Shown: positions 45,701-55,051 of the stretch, piece after piece
Layout: each line of letters begins with the position of its first letter
How positions within the stretch are numbered: position 1 is the first letter of the stretch
From: Marinomonas fungiae
GTDB lineage: Bacteria; Pseudomonadota; Gammaproteobacteria; Pseudomonadales; Marinomonadaceae
Direction: 5' to 3'
NCBI RefSeq assembly: GCF_001418205.1
Contig: NZ_LIQF01000001.1
Span: forward strand, 124,001 to 188,000
DNA length: 64,000 nucleotides
Translations under genes and position numbers: made by a program
The notes under the pieces: model-generated
What the model saw: only the letters and a program-made list of their open reading frames with translations
Databases searched by the model: none
Told to the model about the DNA's origin: nothing

Positions 45701-48700
45701 TTAACTATTCAAATCGTGGGCTATAGTGGTTTTACGGCAACCAATGACAGTCTTACCGTTACTGAAGACACCACTTCCGATACCTTAAACGTCTTAGTCA
45801 ATGACACCAATGACACATCGGTGTCTCAATTCACTTGGAATGGTGAAACCAAAAACGCTGGGGAAACCATTACGATGGCTGGTGTTGGCTCATTGTCCAT
45901 TGCAAGTACTGGGGTGGTTAGCTTTACTCCTGCTAGCAATTACTCAGGTACAGTGCCATCAGCTACGTATGTCGCAAAAGATGGCAGCCTCAATTTAGCC
46001 AGCGCGACACTTGCGATCACTATTACAGCGGTGAATGATCTACCAACAGCCAGTGATGACAGTGTTACCACCACAAAAAATACCGCGATTCTGCTAGCCC
46101 AATCGGACTTTGGTCTTTATCAAGATGTGGAGTCGAACACCTTCGACCATATTCTGATAGAAACTGTGCCAACCAAGGGCACGTTGGAGTATCTCGATAA
46201 CGACAATTGGACAACGGTGACAGCAGGGACAAGGCTGAGTTTAACCTTACTGCAAAACAGTGGCGTACGTTATACACCGCCAGCCAATGAATCTGGCAAC
46301 GGATTGGCCACGTTGCAATTCAAAGTAAATGACGGCAGTGACTACTCGGCTAACAGTTATACCTTAACCTTCAACGTGACCGACGTGAATGTGCCGCCTG
46401 TGAACACGCTGGCCAGTTCATTCAGTTTAAATAGCTATGACACCTTGGAGCTTACATCTATTTCGGTCAACGATGCCGATGGCAACCTCTCATCAGTGGA
46501 ACTGTCCGTTAGTTACGGTAGCCTTTCAGCTACCATTAGCGGTGCAGGCAGTATATCGAATAACGGTTCGCAAACGCTGACCCTGCAAGGCACGCAAGCT
46601 GAGATCAACAGCATGCTGGCATCGTTGATCTATACCCCAAGCTCTGACTATCGCGCTCAAGATGTACTGGTTATGACATCCACTGATAGCAGTGGTGCGC
46701 AGGATATTGATACCAGCACCCTCTCCATTAACGCGGACAATCGTGACTTAAGCGTGACGGGCTCTATCGTTAACGAGGCTTCACCTTATGTTTTATTTAA
46801 AGTCGATGGAGCGGCTGGTCAGTGGCTCACACTTTCGTTAAATGAAACCACCAATGCATCTGGTAATGCCACATTAGGGACGGATTTGTCCTTCGCTATG
46901 TCTTACTTCAATGGCACGTCTTGGCAGCAATATACCGGTCAAGCGGTGCAGATTCCAAATGGCAGCACGGAGCTACTGGTGCGCGCCAATGTATTTAACG
47001 ACAGCGTATTTGAAAGCACAGAAGGCAGTTTTGAAACGGTGGCTCTTGTGGCAACCAATCAAGCAGGCACAGCGGCATCCGGCACCAGTCAAATTCTCGA
47101 TAATGGTCAAGGCGATATATTCCTTGAAAGCAACCAAAGTTTTACTACGAATACCTCTGCTGATTCTGGCTATCCAAGTTATTTAGACGACGATCGAACT
47201 ATTTCAATTAACTCAGTTTCCGTGAACGAAGCGTCACCTTACGCCGTTTTAACGGTGACTGGTGCAGCAGGGCAAGTGTTGGAACTGAGCTTGAATAATG
47301 GTACCGCGGCACAAGGTGACGACTTTGGAACGACACTGCAGTATTTTGATGGGGCCAATTGGCAGAATTATAACGGTACATCGGTCACCATGACGGACTC
47401 TACCCTTCTGCTAAGAACTGCAATTGTTAATGACTCGACATTTGAAGGCCAAGAAAGCTTTTCGGTTGGCGTACGTAAAATAGGTACGACAAGTTACCAA
47501 TATGGCTTAGTCAATATTTATGACGATGGTACCGGTAGTCTATTTAATGAAAGCAACCAAAGTGGTACCGCGGATGGCAATGGTGCAGACGATGATCGCT
47601 CATTAAGCTTCAATGATATTAGTATCAATGAAGCATCCGACTTTGGTGTCTTTACGCTTTCCGGTGAGCGAGGTCAAACCGTCACTCTAGAACTGATTGA
47701 ATCATCGGGCAATGGCTTTGCAAATATCGATGAAGCCCAAGTACTGAAAGTTTGGGATGGCCTAGATTGGGTTGATTACGACAATTCCGCGCTGCCAACA
47801 TTTAATAATGATGGAAAAGTATTTGTTCGAGTAGATATTACGGCTGAACAAGATTCGGTCTTTGAAAAATCTGAAACCTTCCAGCTAAAAGCAACCCTTG
47901 CAGATAACGACCCATCAACATCCGAAACTCTAGCGAATAAAACCGGCACCGCGACTATCACGGATCAAGGTGATGGTGTGATTTTTCATGGCAGCTTTAC
48001 AAATGGTGCGCCTAATACATCCAGCACCAATTTAGACGATGACCGCCCTACTTTCACTGTCGCTGATATCTCGGTGAACGAAAGTGCCGGTACCGCAGTA
48101 TTTACTATTACCAAAACTGGCTCGACTGAATTTGCTTCTCAAGTGACGGTCAGCAGCCAAAACGACAGCGCTTTAAGCGGCAGTGACTACACGGCCCTGA
48201 CAAACCAAGTCGTCAGTTTCACAAAAGACGAAACCAGTAAGCAAATCAGTATCACGATTAACGATGACAGCGATGTAGAAACTAGCGAAACCTTTAAGCT
48301 GATTCTGTCTAATGCGGTTGATGCGACGATTAGCGACGCAGAAGGTGTATCCACTATCGTGGACAATGATTCAGCGTCAAGCGACACAGATGCCCCTGCC
48401 ATCACAGCAAATCAGAGCTTTAGTTACGCTGAGAATCAAAGTGTTGGCTATGTCATTGGTACCGTACTAGCTACCGATAATACGGCCGTCACAAGCTTTA
48501 GTATTACCTCAGGCAATACTGACGGTTACTTCGCCATCAACAACAGTGGCAACATTACCTTAACTACAGCAGGTGCCGCGGCGTTGGCGGCATCAAACGA
48601 TTATGAAACCGGTGTCAACCAATTTACGCTGACCATCGAAGCACAAGATGCGGCAGGGAATAAAGCTTCTCAAACCGTGACTTTAAACGTTACCGATGTG

Positions 48701-51016
48701 GATGATGCGATCCCAGCGATTAATACCAATCAGAAGTTCAGTTACAGCGAGAACCAAACCAGCAATATCGTTATTGGTACCGTAACCACAGTTAACTCAA
48801 GCAAAGTCACTGGATTCAGTATTACCTCAGGCAATGACGCAGGCTATTTTGCTATTGATAGTGACGGCAAAATCACCTTGACCAATACAGGACTGGGAGC
48901 CGTTGCCGCCAATGACTTTGAGCTTACACCGAATAGCTTCGTATTGAATGTTCAAGCCAATTATGCCGGTGGTAGCACAACCGAAAGCATAACCATCGAC
49001 GTTACTGATCTAGACGAGCAAGCTCCTACGATCACAGCAAATCAGAGCTTTAGTTACGCTGAAAATCAAAGTGTTGGCTATGTCATTGGTACCGTGCAAG
49101 CCAGCGACAATACAGCCGTCACAAGCTTTAGCATTACCTCAGGCAATCCTGACGGTTATTTCGCCATTGACAACAACGGTCAAATCACACTGACAGCCAC
49201 AGGTGCCGCAGCCTTGGCGGCCTCGAACGATTACGAAACAGGAGATAACCAGTTTACCCTGACGGTTGAAGCGCAGGATGCTTCGGGCAATCAAGACTCG
49301 CAAACAGTTACTCTCAACGTAACCGATGTAGACGATGCGATCCCAGCTATCAATGCTAACCAAACATTCAGCTACAGCGAAAACCAAACCACTAATAAAG
49401 TCATTGGCACAGTAAGTACCGTTAACTCCGCAAACGTGACGGGCTTTAGTATTACCTCTGGCAATGATGCGGGGTATTTTGACATTGATAGTGACGGCAA
49501 AATTACCTTGACCAATATAGGCCTTGGGGCGGTCGCGGCCAATGACTTTGAGCTTACGCCGAATAGCTTCATCTTAAATGTTCAAGCCAATTATGCCGGT
49601 GGCAACACCAGTGAAAGCGTGACCATTAACGTAACTGATTTAGACGATCAAGCTCCTACGATCACAGCGAACCAGAGCTTTAGTTACGCTGAAAATCAAA
49701 GCACTGGCTATGTCATCGGTACGGTGCAAGCCAGCGACAATACAGCCGTCACAAGCTTTAGCATTACCTCAGGCAATCCTGACGGTTATTTCGCCATTGA
49801 TAACAACGGTCAAATCACACTGACAGCCACAGGTGCTGCAGCCTTGACGGCTTCGAACGATTACGAAACGGGGGCTAACCAATTCACTCTGACGGTTGAA
49901 GCGCAAGACGCTGCGGGCAATCAATCGCCGCAATCAATTACGATTCAGGTTTCTGATTTACCTGAAGATCCTGTTTTACCAGAAGAGCCTGTTGTCCCTG
50001 AAGAGCCCGTTGTCCCTGAAGAGCCCGTTGTCCCTGAAGAGCCTGTTGTACCTGAAGAACCGGTTGTACCAGAAGAGCCTGTTGTACCTGAAGAGCCTGT
50101 TGAACCAGAAGAACCTATCGCTCCAGAAATCATTACAAATCAAGTATTTGAATTCTCTGATCCGGTAGAGGAAGGCACTGTTATTGCGACTGTAGAGGTT
50201 GTGACCACAACGAGCATTAGTTCTTTTGAAATAGACAGCGACAACAATTACTTCGTAATAAATGACGACGGTGAAATTAGTATTACTGAAGAAGGTGTTA
50301 CTGCATTAGTTCAAGGCGATATCAACATCACATTGATCATTCGAGCGATAGATGAAACGGGAAACTGGTCAGAACCCGCAGTAATTTTCATTAAAATTTA
50401 TAGTTTTAGACCAACCGCTACGCCTATAAATGTGCCTTTAACTTCTCCACTATCTGAAGCAGTTGAACCTAATCAGTTTGTACTCGACACCATAGCAGAC
50501 TTCGCAGCACTAAGATCCAACCTAAATGACTTGGGTAATGTTCCAGTTGGAAACCAATTTATCGGAGCGGATATAAACGCCTTCGTGTTAAAAGCTGTCA
50601 ACAGCTTTGCTCCTGAATTAAAAGAGCTAAGGCTTGAAAGCAATAGCAAAGATGCTGCGCTGGATCGATCCGATGTAATTCTGGGCACATCAATTGGCGA
50701 ACCATCCACAGATTGGCAGCCAATTGAATTCAAGGTGCTACCCGATCAAAGCAATTCAGAGGAGCTAAATTGGCAAGATGAATACGATCCAAACTCCGTT
50801 AACGAGAATGCTGAGTCAAGCAGCGACACAACTGAAGATGATGGGCCAAAAGATACAGAAGCACTCACTATGCGCAGCTTCCAAAATCAGTTAGATGAGG
50901 CCTATACCGTTATGGCCTCGGGCTTAGAAATCTCGGCTATGATAGATGATGTTTCTCTTGATGATGCTTTTTTTCAACAACTGACTAGCACTTCAGAAGC
51001 TGAAACAGCGTCCTAG
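42704..51016 (+). CDS. Giant repetitive surface protein/adhesin with N-terminal LEPR-XLL motif
   Basis: 2770 residues. Residues 18-28 are LEPRLMFDGAA, the LEPR-XLL N-terminal motif of very large exported proteins. No Sec signal is present. A domain with EEFGHAID (168-175), a metalloprotease-like motif lacking its first His, follows. From about 384 on come tandem Ig/cadherin-like and VCBS domains, three SVNEASPY-type repeats (about 1347-1770), a Calx-beta domain (about 1781-1890), five cadherin-like repeats (1897-2417) and a PEEPVV stalk (2419-2475). The C-terminal 295 residues are acidic, without RTX GGxGxD repeats. I chose ATG 42704. Five downstream genes probably export it to the cell surface. 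Confidence 0.92.
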   Translation: MAKNLPTYPKRAATLSRLEPRLMFDGAALVDAQHAVEQDNHDSIQTLENNFYAPPAKLFATDQQNDALNSAINLASTTIQDYLDHASVQELSQFFDSGNLASDSTDTLATLIKQSLSDGSLSTSISLVSYQTLGLNVAAYDAQSNTIYMNEAWLGVLDTDSVAGVLIEEFGHAIDQHLSDNDSSGDEGYLFAIAAQNQNISDALRSQAKLENDHGTIIIDGTIRQVEFANFNFGNAYAVDTTQGNLAEKEQNSIDFIGTSLNIANIDDKTGNNQFSGNDVVVELTIDGTTYYGWISRPIKTQGIVRGFYFWYDTNFSDLNSATADGNTDGDRNANDNQGFVLVVDQGYFDGIIGNGATSASYNVSSSSDRVDSAVNSLLVPNSGPNLTPDSLTVNEDSSNNTGNVLANDSDPDNDTLTVTGFSITGQNGPFTLGAAYNISGVGSFTLNSDGSYSFTPDADYSGNVPLITYTAQDPSGNSASSSLSIRVTEVNDAPSSSNDAVTLYQDTSVFLTVADFGSYSDPESDPLASVKITSLPTQGTLEYFNGSAWQSVSLNQEFTAIQLQSRWLRFTPDSNESGSNYTSLGFAVSDGQDESASNYTLTFKVLAQDAPPSLTSDTGTTAIESGYQVTGTNISGNVLSNDTGLSLAISSIESQDAGTQSNVSNSASIAGLYGSLTINSDGSYNYTVDNSQTDVQGLLTSSNTLSETFYYQVTDSNNKTATSTLTVSISGTNDAPTAVNDFNFIQASSSATNNSYGTATGNVLSNDIDVDQGDTLTVQGLAGGSATGTTESNTVLQFTQPGNNVKADYYVFLDNNGSAGTALLDKNNTQIQIRSITTVNDITNIELSGQVSNAVLADGTTLYFASKADGSASGGTSTITTSTTVAATTITVTGQTGSISAGMTVSGDGIPSGTTVDSYDANTGAMTLNQAVSLSNTALTFSAPANTAITGQYGTLTLQANGSYTYELTNGSLPANAVSNDIFTYSIQDAAGVSSSATLTIQIVGYSGFTATNDSLTVTEDTTSDTLNVLVNDTNDTSVSQFTWNGETKNAGETITMAGVGSLSIASTGVVSFTPASNYSGTVPSATYVAKDGSLNLASATLAITITAVNDLPTASDDSVTTTKNTAILLAQSDFGLYQDVESNTFDHILIETVPTKGTLEYLDNDNWTTVTAGTRLSLTLLQNSGVRYTPPANESGNGLATLQFKVNDGSDYSANSYTLTFNVTDVNVPPVNTLASSFSLNSYDTLELTSISVNDADGNLSSVELSVSYGSLSATISGAGSISNNGSQTLTLQGTQAEINSMLASLIYTPSSDYRAQDVLVMTSTDSSGAQDIDTSTLSINADNRDLSVTGSIVNEASPYVLFKVDGAAGQWLTLSLNETTNASGNATLGTDLSFAMSYFNGTSWQQYTGQAVQIPNGSTELLVRANVFNDSVFESTEGSFETVALVATNQAGTAASGTSQILDNGQGDIFLESNQSFTTNTSADSGYPSYLDDDRTISINSVSVNEASPYAVLTVTGAAGQVLELSLNNGTAAQGDDFGTTLQYFDGANWQNYNGTSVTMTDSTLLLRTAIVNDSTFEGQESFSVGVRKIGTTSYQYGLVNIYDDGTGSLFNESNQSGTADGNGADDDRSLSFNDISINEASDFGVFTLSGERGQTVTLELIESSGNGFANIDEAQVLKVWDGLDWVDYDNSALPTFNNDGKVFVRVDITAEQDSVFEKSETFQLKATLADNDPSTSETLANKTGTATITDQGDGVIFHGSFTNGAPNTSSTNLDDDRPTFTVADISVNESAGTAVFTITKTGSTEFASQVTVSSQNDSALSGSDYTALTNQVVSFTKDETSKQISITINDDSDVETSETFKLILSNAVDATISDAEGVSTIVDNDSASSDTDAPAITANQSFSYAENQSVGYVIGTVLATDNTAVTSFSITSGNTDGYFAINNSGNITLTTAGAAALAASNDYETGVNQFTLTIEAQDAAGNKASQTVTLNVTDVDDAIPAINTNQKFSYSENQTSNIVIGTVTTVNSSKVTGFSITSGNDAGYFAIDSDGKITLTNTGLGAVAANDFELTPNSFVLNVQANYAGGSTTESITIDVTDLDEQAPTITANQSFSYAENQSVGYVIGTVQASDNTAVTSFSITSGNPDGYFAIDNNGQITLTATGAAALAASNDYETGDNQFTLTVEAQDASGNQDSQTVTLNVTDVDDAIPAINANQTFSYSENQTTNKVIGTVSTVNSANVTGFSITSGNDAGYFDIDSDGKITLTNIGLGAVAANDFELTPNSFILNVQANYAGGNTSESVTINVTDLDDQAPTITANQSFSYAENQSTGYVIGTVQASDNTAVTSFSITSGNPDGYFAIDNNGQITLTATGAAALTASNDYETGANQFTLTVEAQDAAGNQSPQSITIQVSDLPEDPVLPEEPVVPEEPVVPEEPVVPEEPVVPEEPVVPEEPVVPEEPVEPEEPIAPEIITNQVFEFSDPVEEGTVIATVEVVTTTSISSFEIDSDNNYFVINDDGEISITEEGVTALVQGDINITLIIRAIDETGNWSEPAVIFIKIYSFRPTATPINVPLTSPLSEAVEPNQFVLDTIADFAALRSNLNDLGNVPVGNQFIGADINAFVLKAVNSFAPELKELRLESNSKDAALDRSDVILGTSIGEPSTDWQPIEFKVLPDQSNSEELNWQDEYDPNSVNENAESSSDTTEDDGPKDTEALTMRSFQNQLDEAYTVMASGLEISAMIDDVSLDDAFFQQLTSTSEAETAS
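48401..49955 (+). repeat. 630-base direct repeats encoding paired cadherin-like domains
   Basis: The start sequence ATCACAGC(A/G)AA(T/C)CAGAGC recurs at 48401, 49031 and 49661, exactly 630 bases (210 codons) apart. Each period holds two different cadherin-like domains (A then B), giving A-B-A-B-A. Copies are nearly identical over long stretches, so recent duplication or conversion is likely. Confidence 0.9.
49961..50128 (+). repeat. 18-base tandem repeat encoding PEEPVV stalk
   Basis: About nine copies of an 18-base unit coding for the hexapeptide PEEPVV, with a few variants (PEDPVL, PEEPVE, PEEPIA). A rigid Pro/Glu spacer separates the cadherin-like array from the C-terminal domain. The copy number could vary by slippage without shifting the frame. 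Confidence 0.92.
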
Positions 51017-51050
51017 TAATTAGTACTAATCACTTTAATAAAGGCTAAAT

Positions 51051-52979
51051 ATGTCTCGACTTCACATGTTAACCAAGACCTTGATACTAGTGCCTCTGAC
51101 GCTGATGGTCGTGGCCTGTTCTGTTTCACCAAAACAAATGACAGACAACGACATAAAAGAACGCGTCAGTCATGACCAAATGAAACTCTATGTAGAGCAA
51201 GAACTCATTTTTAAACCCATTTCTTTCAATGAGGCCGTCGCGCGAGCGCTTAAATACAATCTTGATTATCGTCTTAAGATGATGGAGAGCGCACTCAGTG
51301 CCGGTATCTTAGACATGGCGACTTACGATACTCTGCCACGGTTAATGGCATCAGCAGGTTACTCATCACGTAGTAATTACTCAGCCACCAACAGTATGAA
51401 CATCGAAAATGGCATCATTTCACCCGCCTTTTCCACATCAGATGATAAAAGCCATACGACCGGATCTCTACAGTTTACCTGGAACGCTCTAGACTTTGGC
51501 ATGAGCTATTATCGTGCTCACCAACGTGCGGATGAATTTTTGGTCTCCGAAGAACGCCGTAAACGAGTGGCACAAAATATTCTAATGGATGTTCGATCAG
51601 CCTATTGGCGAGCCGTGGGGGCACAACGTTTGCTGCGTAAAGCGAATGATCTTAACACTCGCGTACATCGTGCGCTTCTGCTGTCTCGTGAAGCGGAAAC
51701 ACAAGGACTGATGCCGCCACGAGAAGCACTAACCTATCAGCGACTGTTATTGGACTCGGTGGCTTTGATTGCTGCGCGCCGACAAGAGCTGTCCTTCGCC
51801 AAGCGTGAATTGGCCGCACTCCTAAACATTACACCAGGTACTGATTTTAGTGTCGTAGAACAACAAGAAACCAGTCTTATGCCCGTTCCTTACAATGTGT
51901 CAGAACTTGAAGAGTTCGCCATTAGCAACCGACCTGAATTAAAAGAAGAAGACTATCGACGACGTATTACCGCCTTTGAAGCGAAGCGTAATTTCGCCTC
52001 ACTGTTGCCAGGAATCAGTTTTAATACAGGCATTAACTATGACTCCAACTCTTTCAATTACAATGAGTCTTGGGTCGATACGGGCGTTCAACTAAGCTAT
52101 AACCTACTTTCGCCACTTTCTATCCCAGCTATTAGAGGCGCAGGGAAAGCCCGTGCAATGAATGATGAGGCACGCCGTTTATCATTGACTATGGCGGTGA
52201 TCACGCAGGTACGTCTGTCTATTGAGCAGTATCGCCTGTCTCTTAATAAGCTTGAAATAGCTCGCCAATCAAACTTAGTGGATCAACGTCTCGGCGCCTA
52301 CGCCCAAGCCGCAGCCAACAATCAATCGGACACTGAGCTTGAATTAATTCGTGTGCAGACACGTGCTCTAAACTCTGAATTTGAGCGATATGCAGCGTAT
52401 GCTGAAGCTCAAGCCGCCTTTGGCCGAGTGTATAACTCGCTCGGTTTAGAGGTCGTGCCTGAAGGCTTCGAAAGCTTATCCATCAGCGAACTAGCAAGCC
52501 AAGTTGAAAGTCACACTCGTGCAGTGCAAGAAGATGTATTTGCGGTTAAAACCATGACAGCTTTACAATCGAGACCCATCGAGTTGCGCGTCCAACTGCC
52601 ACAAGCTCAGCAATCACTAAGCAACTTACATGCTGTCCAAGCTCGTGTTATTGAAGCACTAATGCGCAATGGCATCTCTGTTAGCAAAGCCAATCAACCA
52701 TTACAGCTAGATCAAGAACGCCCTCTACTTGTTGTCTCACTTGAGACGGATAACGCTAGCAATTCTAAGTGGTCTCTGGAAATGATTGATACTATGGGCA
52801 AGCAAATTGGCTACCAGCAATATCTGCAACAGATCACGGGGACCTACTCAATTGCACAGATGTTAGGCGAATCCGAAGCTGCTGTATTGGCCAACATACC
52901 TTCTATACAACAATGGCTAGAAGCTCAATCTTGGTCGTTAAATGCCAGCCATATAACTCAAGCAGGCAGTAACCTATGA
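51051..52979 (+). CDS. TolC-family outer membrane lipoprotein
   Basis: 642 residues. The signal peptide ends in lipobox VVAC (Cys23). Residues about 55-460 are the outer-membrane efflux fold: long helices with strands between (SFNEAVARALKYNLDYRL, and SWVDTGVQLSYNLLSPLSIPA before the second half). An added C-terminal domain, residues about 470-642, is not seen in TolC itself. It would form the outer-membrane exit duct. It starts 35 bases after the adhesin stop and overlaps the next gene by 4 bases. Confidence 0.88.
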   Translation: MSRLHMLTKTLILVPLTLMVVACSVSPKQMTDNDIKERVSHDQMKLYVEQELIFKPISFNEAVARALKYNLDYRLKMMESALSAGILDMATYDTLPRLMASAGYSSRSNYSATNSMNIENGIISPAFSTSDDKSHTTGSLQFTWNALDFGMSYYRAHQRADEFLVSEERRKRVAQNILMDVRSAYWRAVGAQRLLRKANDLNTRVHRALLLSREAETQGLMPPREALTYQRLLLDSVALIAARRQELSFAKRELAALLNITPGTDFSVVEQQETSLMPVPYNVSELEEFAISNRPELKEEDYRRRITAFEAKRNFASLLPGISFNTGINYDSNSFNYNESWVDTGVQLSYNLLSPLSIPAIRGAGKARAMNDEARRLSLTMAVITQVRLSIEQYRLSLNKLEIARQSNLVDQRLGAYAQAAANNQSDTELELIRVQTRALNSEFERYAAYAEAQAAFGRVYNSLGLEVVPEGFESLSISELASQVESHTRAVQEDVFAVKTMTALQSRPIELRVQLPQAQQSLSNLHAVQARVIEALMRNGISVSKANQPLQLDQERPLLVVSLETDNASNSKWSLEMIDTMGKQIGYQQYLQQITGTYSIAQMLGESEAAVLANIPSIQQWLEAQSWSLNASHITQAGSNL

Positions 52980-53722
52980 TTTCACTAAAGCAACTTACTA
53001 TTATTTCTCTTATGGGTGCAAGTTGGTGCAGCGAAGCACAGGAAGCATTGTTGACTGACGTAAACGTGCGCGTTTTGCTTGAACCTAAGATTGAGACGCA
53101 ATTAATGAGTCCGATAGTAGGCCAAGTTGTGAAGCTGAATGCTCAACTCGGACAAGCCGTACGTCACAATGAAGAACTGATTCGCTTTAACTGCGATGAG
53201 CCACAAGCCAAACTCGCCATCGCTAAAGCAGAATTGGCTTCGGCTCAAATCAACCTAGATGCCAAGCAGCGCCTTCAAAAACTTCAGCAAGCAGGAGATA
53301 TCGAGGTCAAATTGGCCGCCAACGCGGTACAAGGAGCTAATGCCCAATTGACGCTGGCACAAGCCCATGTTGAACAATGCTCTATCAAAGCTCCCTTTAA
53401 TGGATTTATTGTCAGTATTCAGACTGCACCTTATCAAGGCGTTGTGCAATCAGATCCGTTGCTAGTACTGGTTTCTGACGAAAGTCCGAAAATACGCTTT
53501 AATGCACCAGCAAACTGGGTAGGCTGGCTAGCTAAAAAACAAGATTTCCAAGTTCAAGTGGATGAGCTTGGTGAAGTGTTCGATGCTCAAATTTCTGCGA
53601 TCAATGCTCGCTTAGATCCTGTTAGCCAAACCCTTGAAGTTGAAGGCAGCTTTAAAAAACCGAGCCAAATGCTGCTTCCTGGCATGAGTGGCACAGCTAG
53701 CTTTTCTGGTCGCACACAATGA
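52976..53722 (+). CDS. Short HlyD/RND-type periplasmic adaptor
   Basis: 248 residues with a signal peptide (about 1-20). The order is lipoyl half (LMSPIVGQVVKLNAQLGQAVRHNEELIRF), a coiled-coil hairpin about 70-130, lipoyl second half (CSIKAPFNGFIVSI) and a beta-barrel domain to the end. It is shorter than typical adaptors. It is overlapped by 4 bases at each end with its neighbours, so all are translationally coupled. It should bridge an inner-membrane partner and the TolC-like duct. Confidence 0.87.
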   Translation: MISLKQLTIISLMGASWCSEAQEALLTDVNVRVLLEPKIETQLMSPIVGQVVKLNAQLGQAVRHNEELIRFNCDEPQAKLAIAKAELASAQINLDAKQRLQKLQQAGDIEVKLAANAVQGANAQLTLAQAHVEQCSIKAPFNGFIVSIQTAPYQGVVQSDPLLVLVSDESPKIRFNAPANWVGWLAKKQDFQVQVDELGEVFDAQISAINARLDPVSQTLEVEGSFKKPSQMLLPGMSGTASFSGRTQ

Positions 53723-55050
53723 GTTCGCAAAAAACTCAATCAGGGCCTAACTTACATAGCCTGTTGAATTTGCAACAGGAGGTCCTTTCGGTAACTCAGC
53801 GAGAAGAGCTGTATTTTAAAATCGTTAATGACAGTCTAAAGCTGGTTCAATACGACCAAGCCGTTTTATTTACTCATAACCGCCTTGGCAAGCCAATCAT
53901 TCGGGCTATTTCAGGTCTAGTAACGCCTGTTGAAAATACGCCCTTTAGTCAGTGGTTAACTCGCATTAATCAGCAATTCTCTGAACATGCCCCCACCAGT
54001 AGCATGATCAATGCCGATCAAGTGACAGCAAACGAACAAGCTTCTTGGGCAGAATGGTGGTTGGCTTATAGTGCGGTAGTTCCGTTAAAATTTAATCAGC
54101 AAACTGTTGGTACCTTGTACCTCAACCGTGAAGAACCCTTTAGTTCCCATGAGTTAAAATCCTTAGACTTAATCGCAAGTCATTACGCTTATGCTGTACA
54201 CACGTTACAGTCACGTATTCGACAAACAAAGCCCTTGAGCGCATATCGTAAGCAATGGTTGATTGCTGCAGTCTTCTCAATTGGTCTGCTATGCCTACCG
54301 ATTCAGCTGAGGGTTTCCGTGCCCGCTCAGGTTATGTCGCAACAGGAACAAGTCGTAGCGTCGCCGCTAGACGGGGTCATCGCAGAGATTGTCATAGAGC
54401 CTAACAGCTACGTGCAACAAGGCGATTTATTGTTCCGCTTGGACGACAGCGTGTTACGCAACGAATACAACGTAGCGCTACAGAACCTAGCGGTGACTCA
54501 AGTAGAGGCACGAACAGTAGAGCAACGAGCGTTTCGTGATAGCCAAAGTAAGGCTGATCTGGCTCAAATGAAAGCCAAGATCGAAGAAAAACAGGCAGAA
54601 ATTCAACTCTTATCTGAACAGCTTGCTCGCACTGATGTACATGCTAACTTTGATGGCTTTGCTATTTTTAATGATAAGAATGATTGGTTAGGTATCCCAG
54701 TGAAAACAGGGGAACGGGTGATGACACTCGCCGCCAGTGAGCCACTGGGTATACGCGGCTGGATTCCAGTGCAAGATGCGGTTGCTCTAGAAAACGGTAG
54801 CCAAGTGACACTGTATTTGACTAGTCGACCTGAGAGCAGCTTCGCCGGAGAGCTGACCTCACAAAGTTTTCAAACCAGCTTGTCGCCAAATGGTTTGGCC
54901 TCTTATCAGTTTGAAGCAAACCTAGTAGAGCAATCGCCATTGACGATTGGCGCCAGCGGTACCGCCATCCTTTATGGTGAGCAAGTATCCCTAGCCTATT
55001 TTATTTTCCGCCGTCCTCTCGGCTTTATCCGTCAGTGGTTGGGTATTTAA
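53719..55050 (+). CDS. GAF domain-HlyD hybrid membrane adaptor
   Basis: 443 residues. An N-terminal cytoplasmic GAF-like domain (about 10-165, EELYFKIVNDSLKLVQYDQAVLF and PLKFNQQTVGTLYLN) is followed by one membrane helix (about 180-200, WLIAAVFSIGLLCLPI). A periplasmic HlyD part follows: lipoyl halves (VVASPLDGVIAEIVIEPNSYVQ and TDVHANFDGFAIF) around a coiled coil (about 245-300), then a barrel. A GAF sensor in the cytoplasm joined to an export adaptor is unusual. It is encoded between the short adaptor and the M50 hybrid. Confidence 0.87.
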   Translation: MSSQKTQSGPNLHSLLNLQQEVLSVTQREELYFKIVNDSLKLVQYDQAVLFTHNRLGKPIIRAISGLVTPVENTPFSQWLTRINQQFSEHAPTSSMINADQVTANEQASWAEWWLAYSAVVPLKFNQQTVGTLYLNREEPFSSHELKSLDLIASHYAYAVHTLQSRIRQTKPLSAYRKQWLIAAVFSIGLLCLPIQLRVSVPAQVMSQQEQVVASPLDGVIAEIVIEPNSYVQQGDLLFRLDDSVLRNEYNVALQNLAVTQVEARTVEQRAFRDSQSKADLAQMKAKIEEKQAEIQLLSEQLARTDVHANFDGFAIFNDKNDWLGIPVKTGERVMTLAASEPLGIRGWIPVQDAVALENGSQVTLYLTSRPESSFAGELTSQSFQTSLSPNGLASYQFEANLVEQSPLTIGASGTAILYGEQVSLAYFIFRRPLGFIRQWLGI

Positions 55051-55051
55051 T

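Noticed and set aside
48401-50128. CRISPR array or satellite
   Set aside because: The repeats are coding, in frame and of protein-domain length. There are no unique spacers between short repeats.
49945-50133. Minus-strand ORF of GSSGTT repeats
   Set aside because: It is the antisense of the PEEPVV-coding repeat in the adhesin. There is no ribosome site, and the low-complexity product follows from the repeat.
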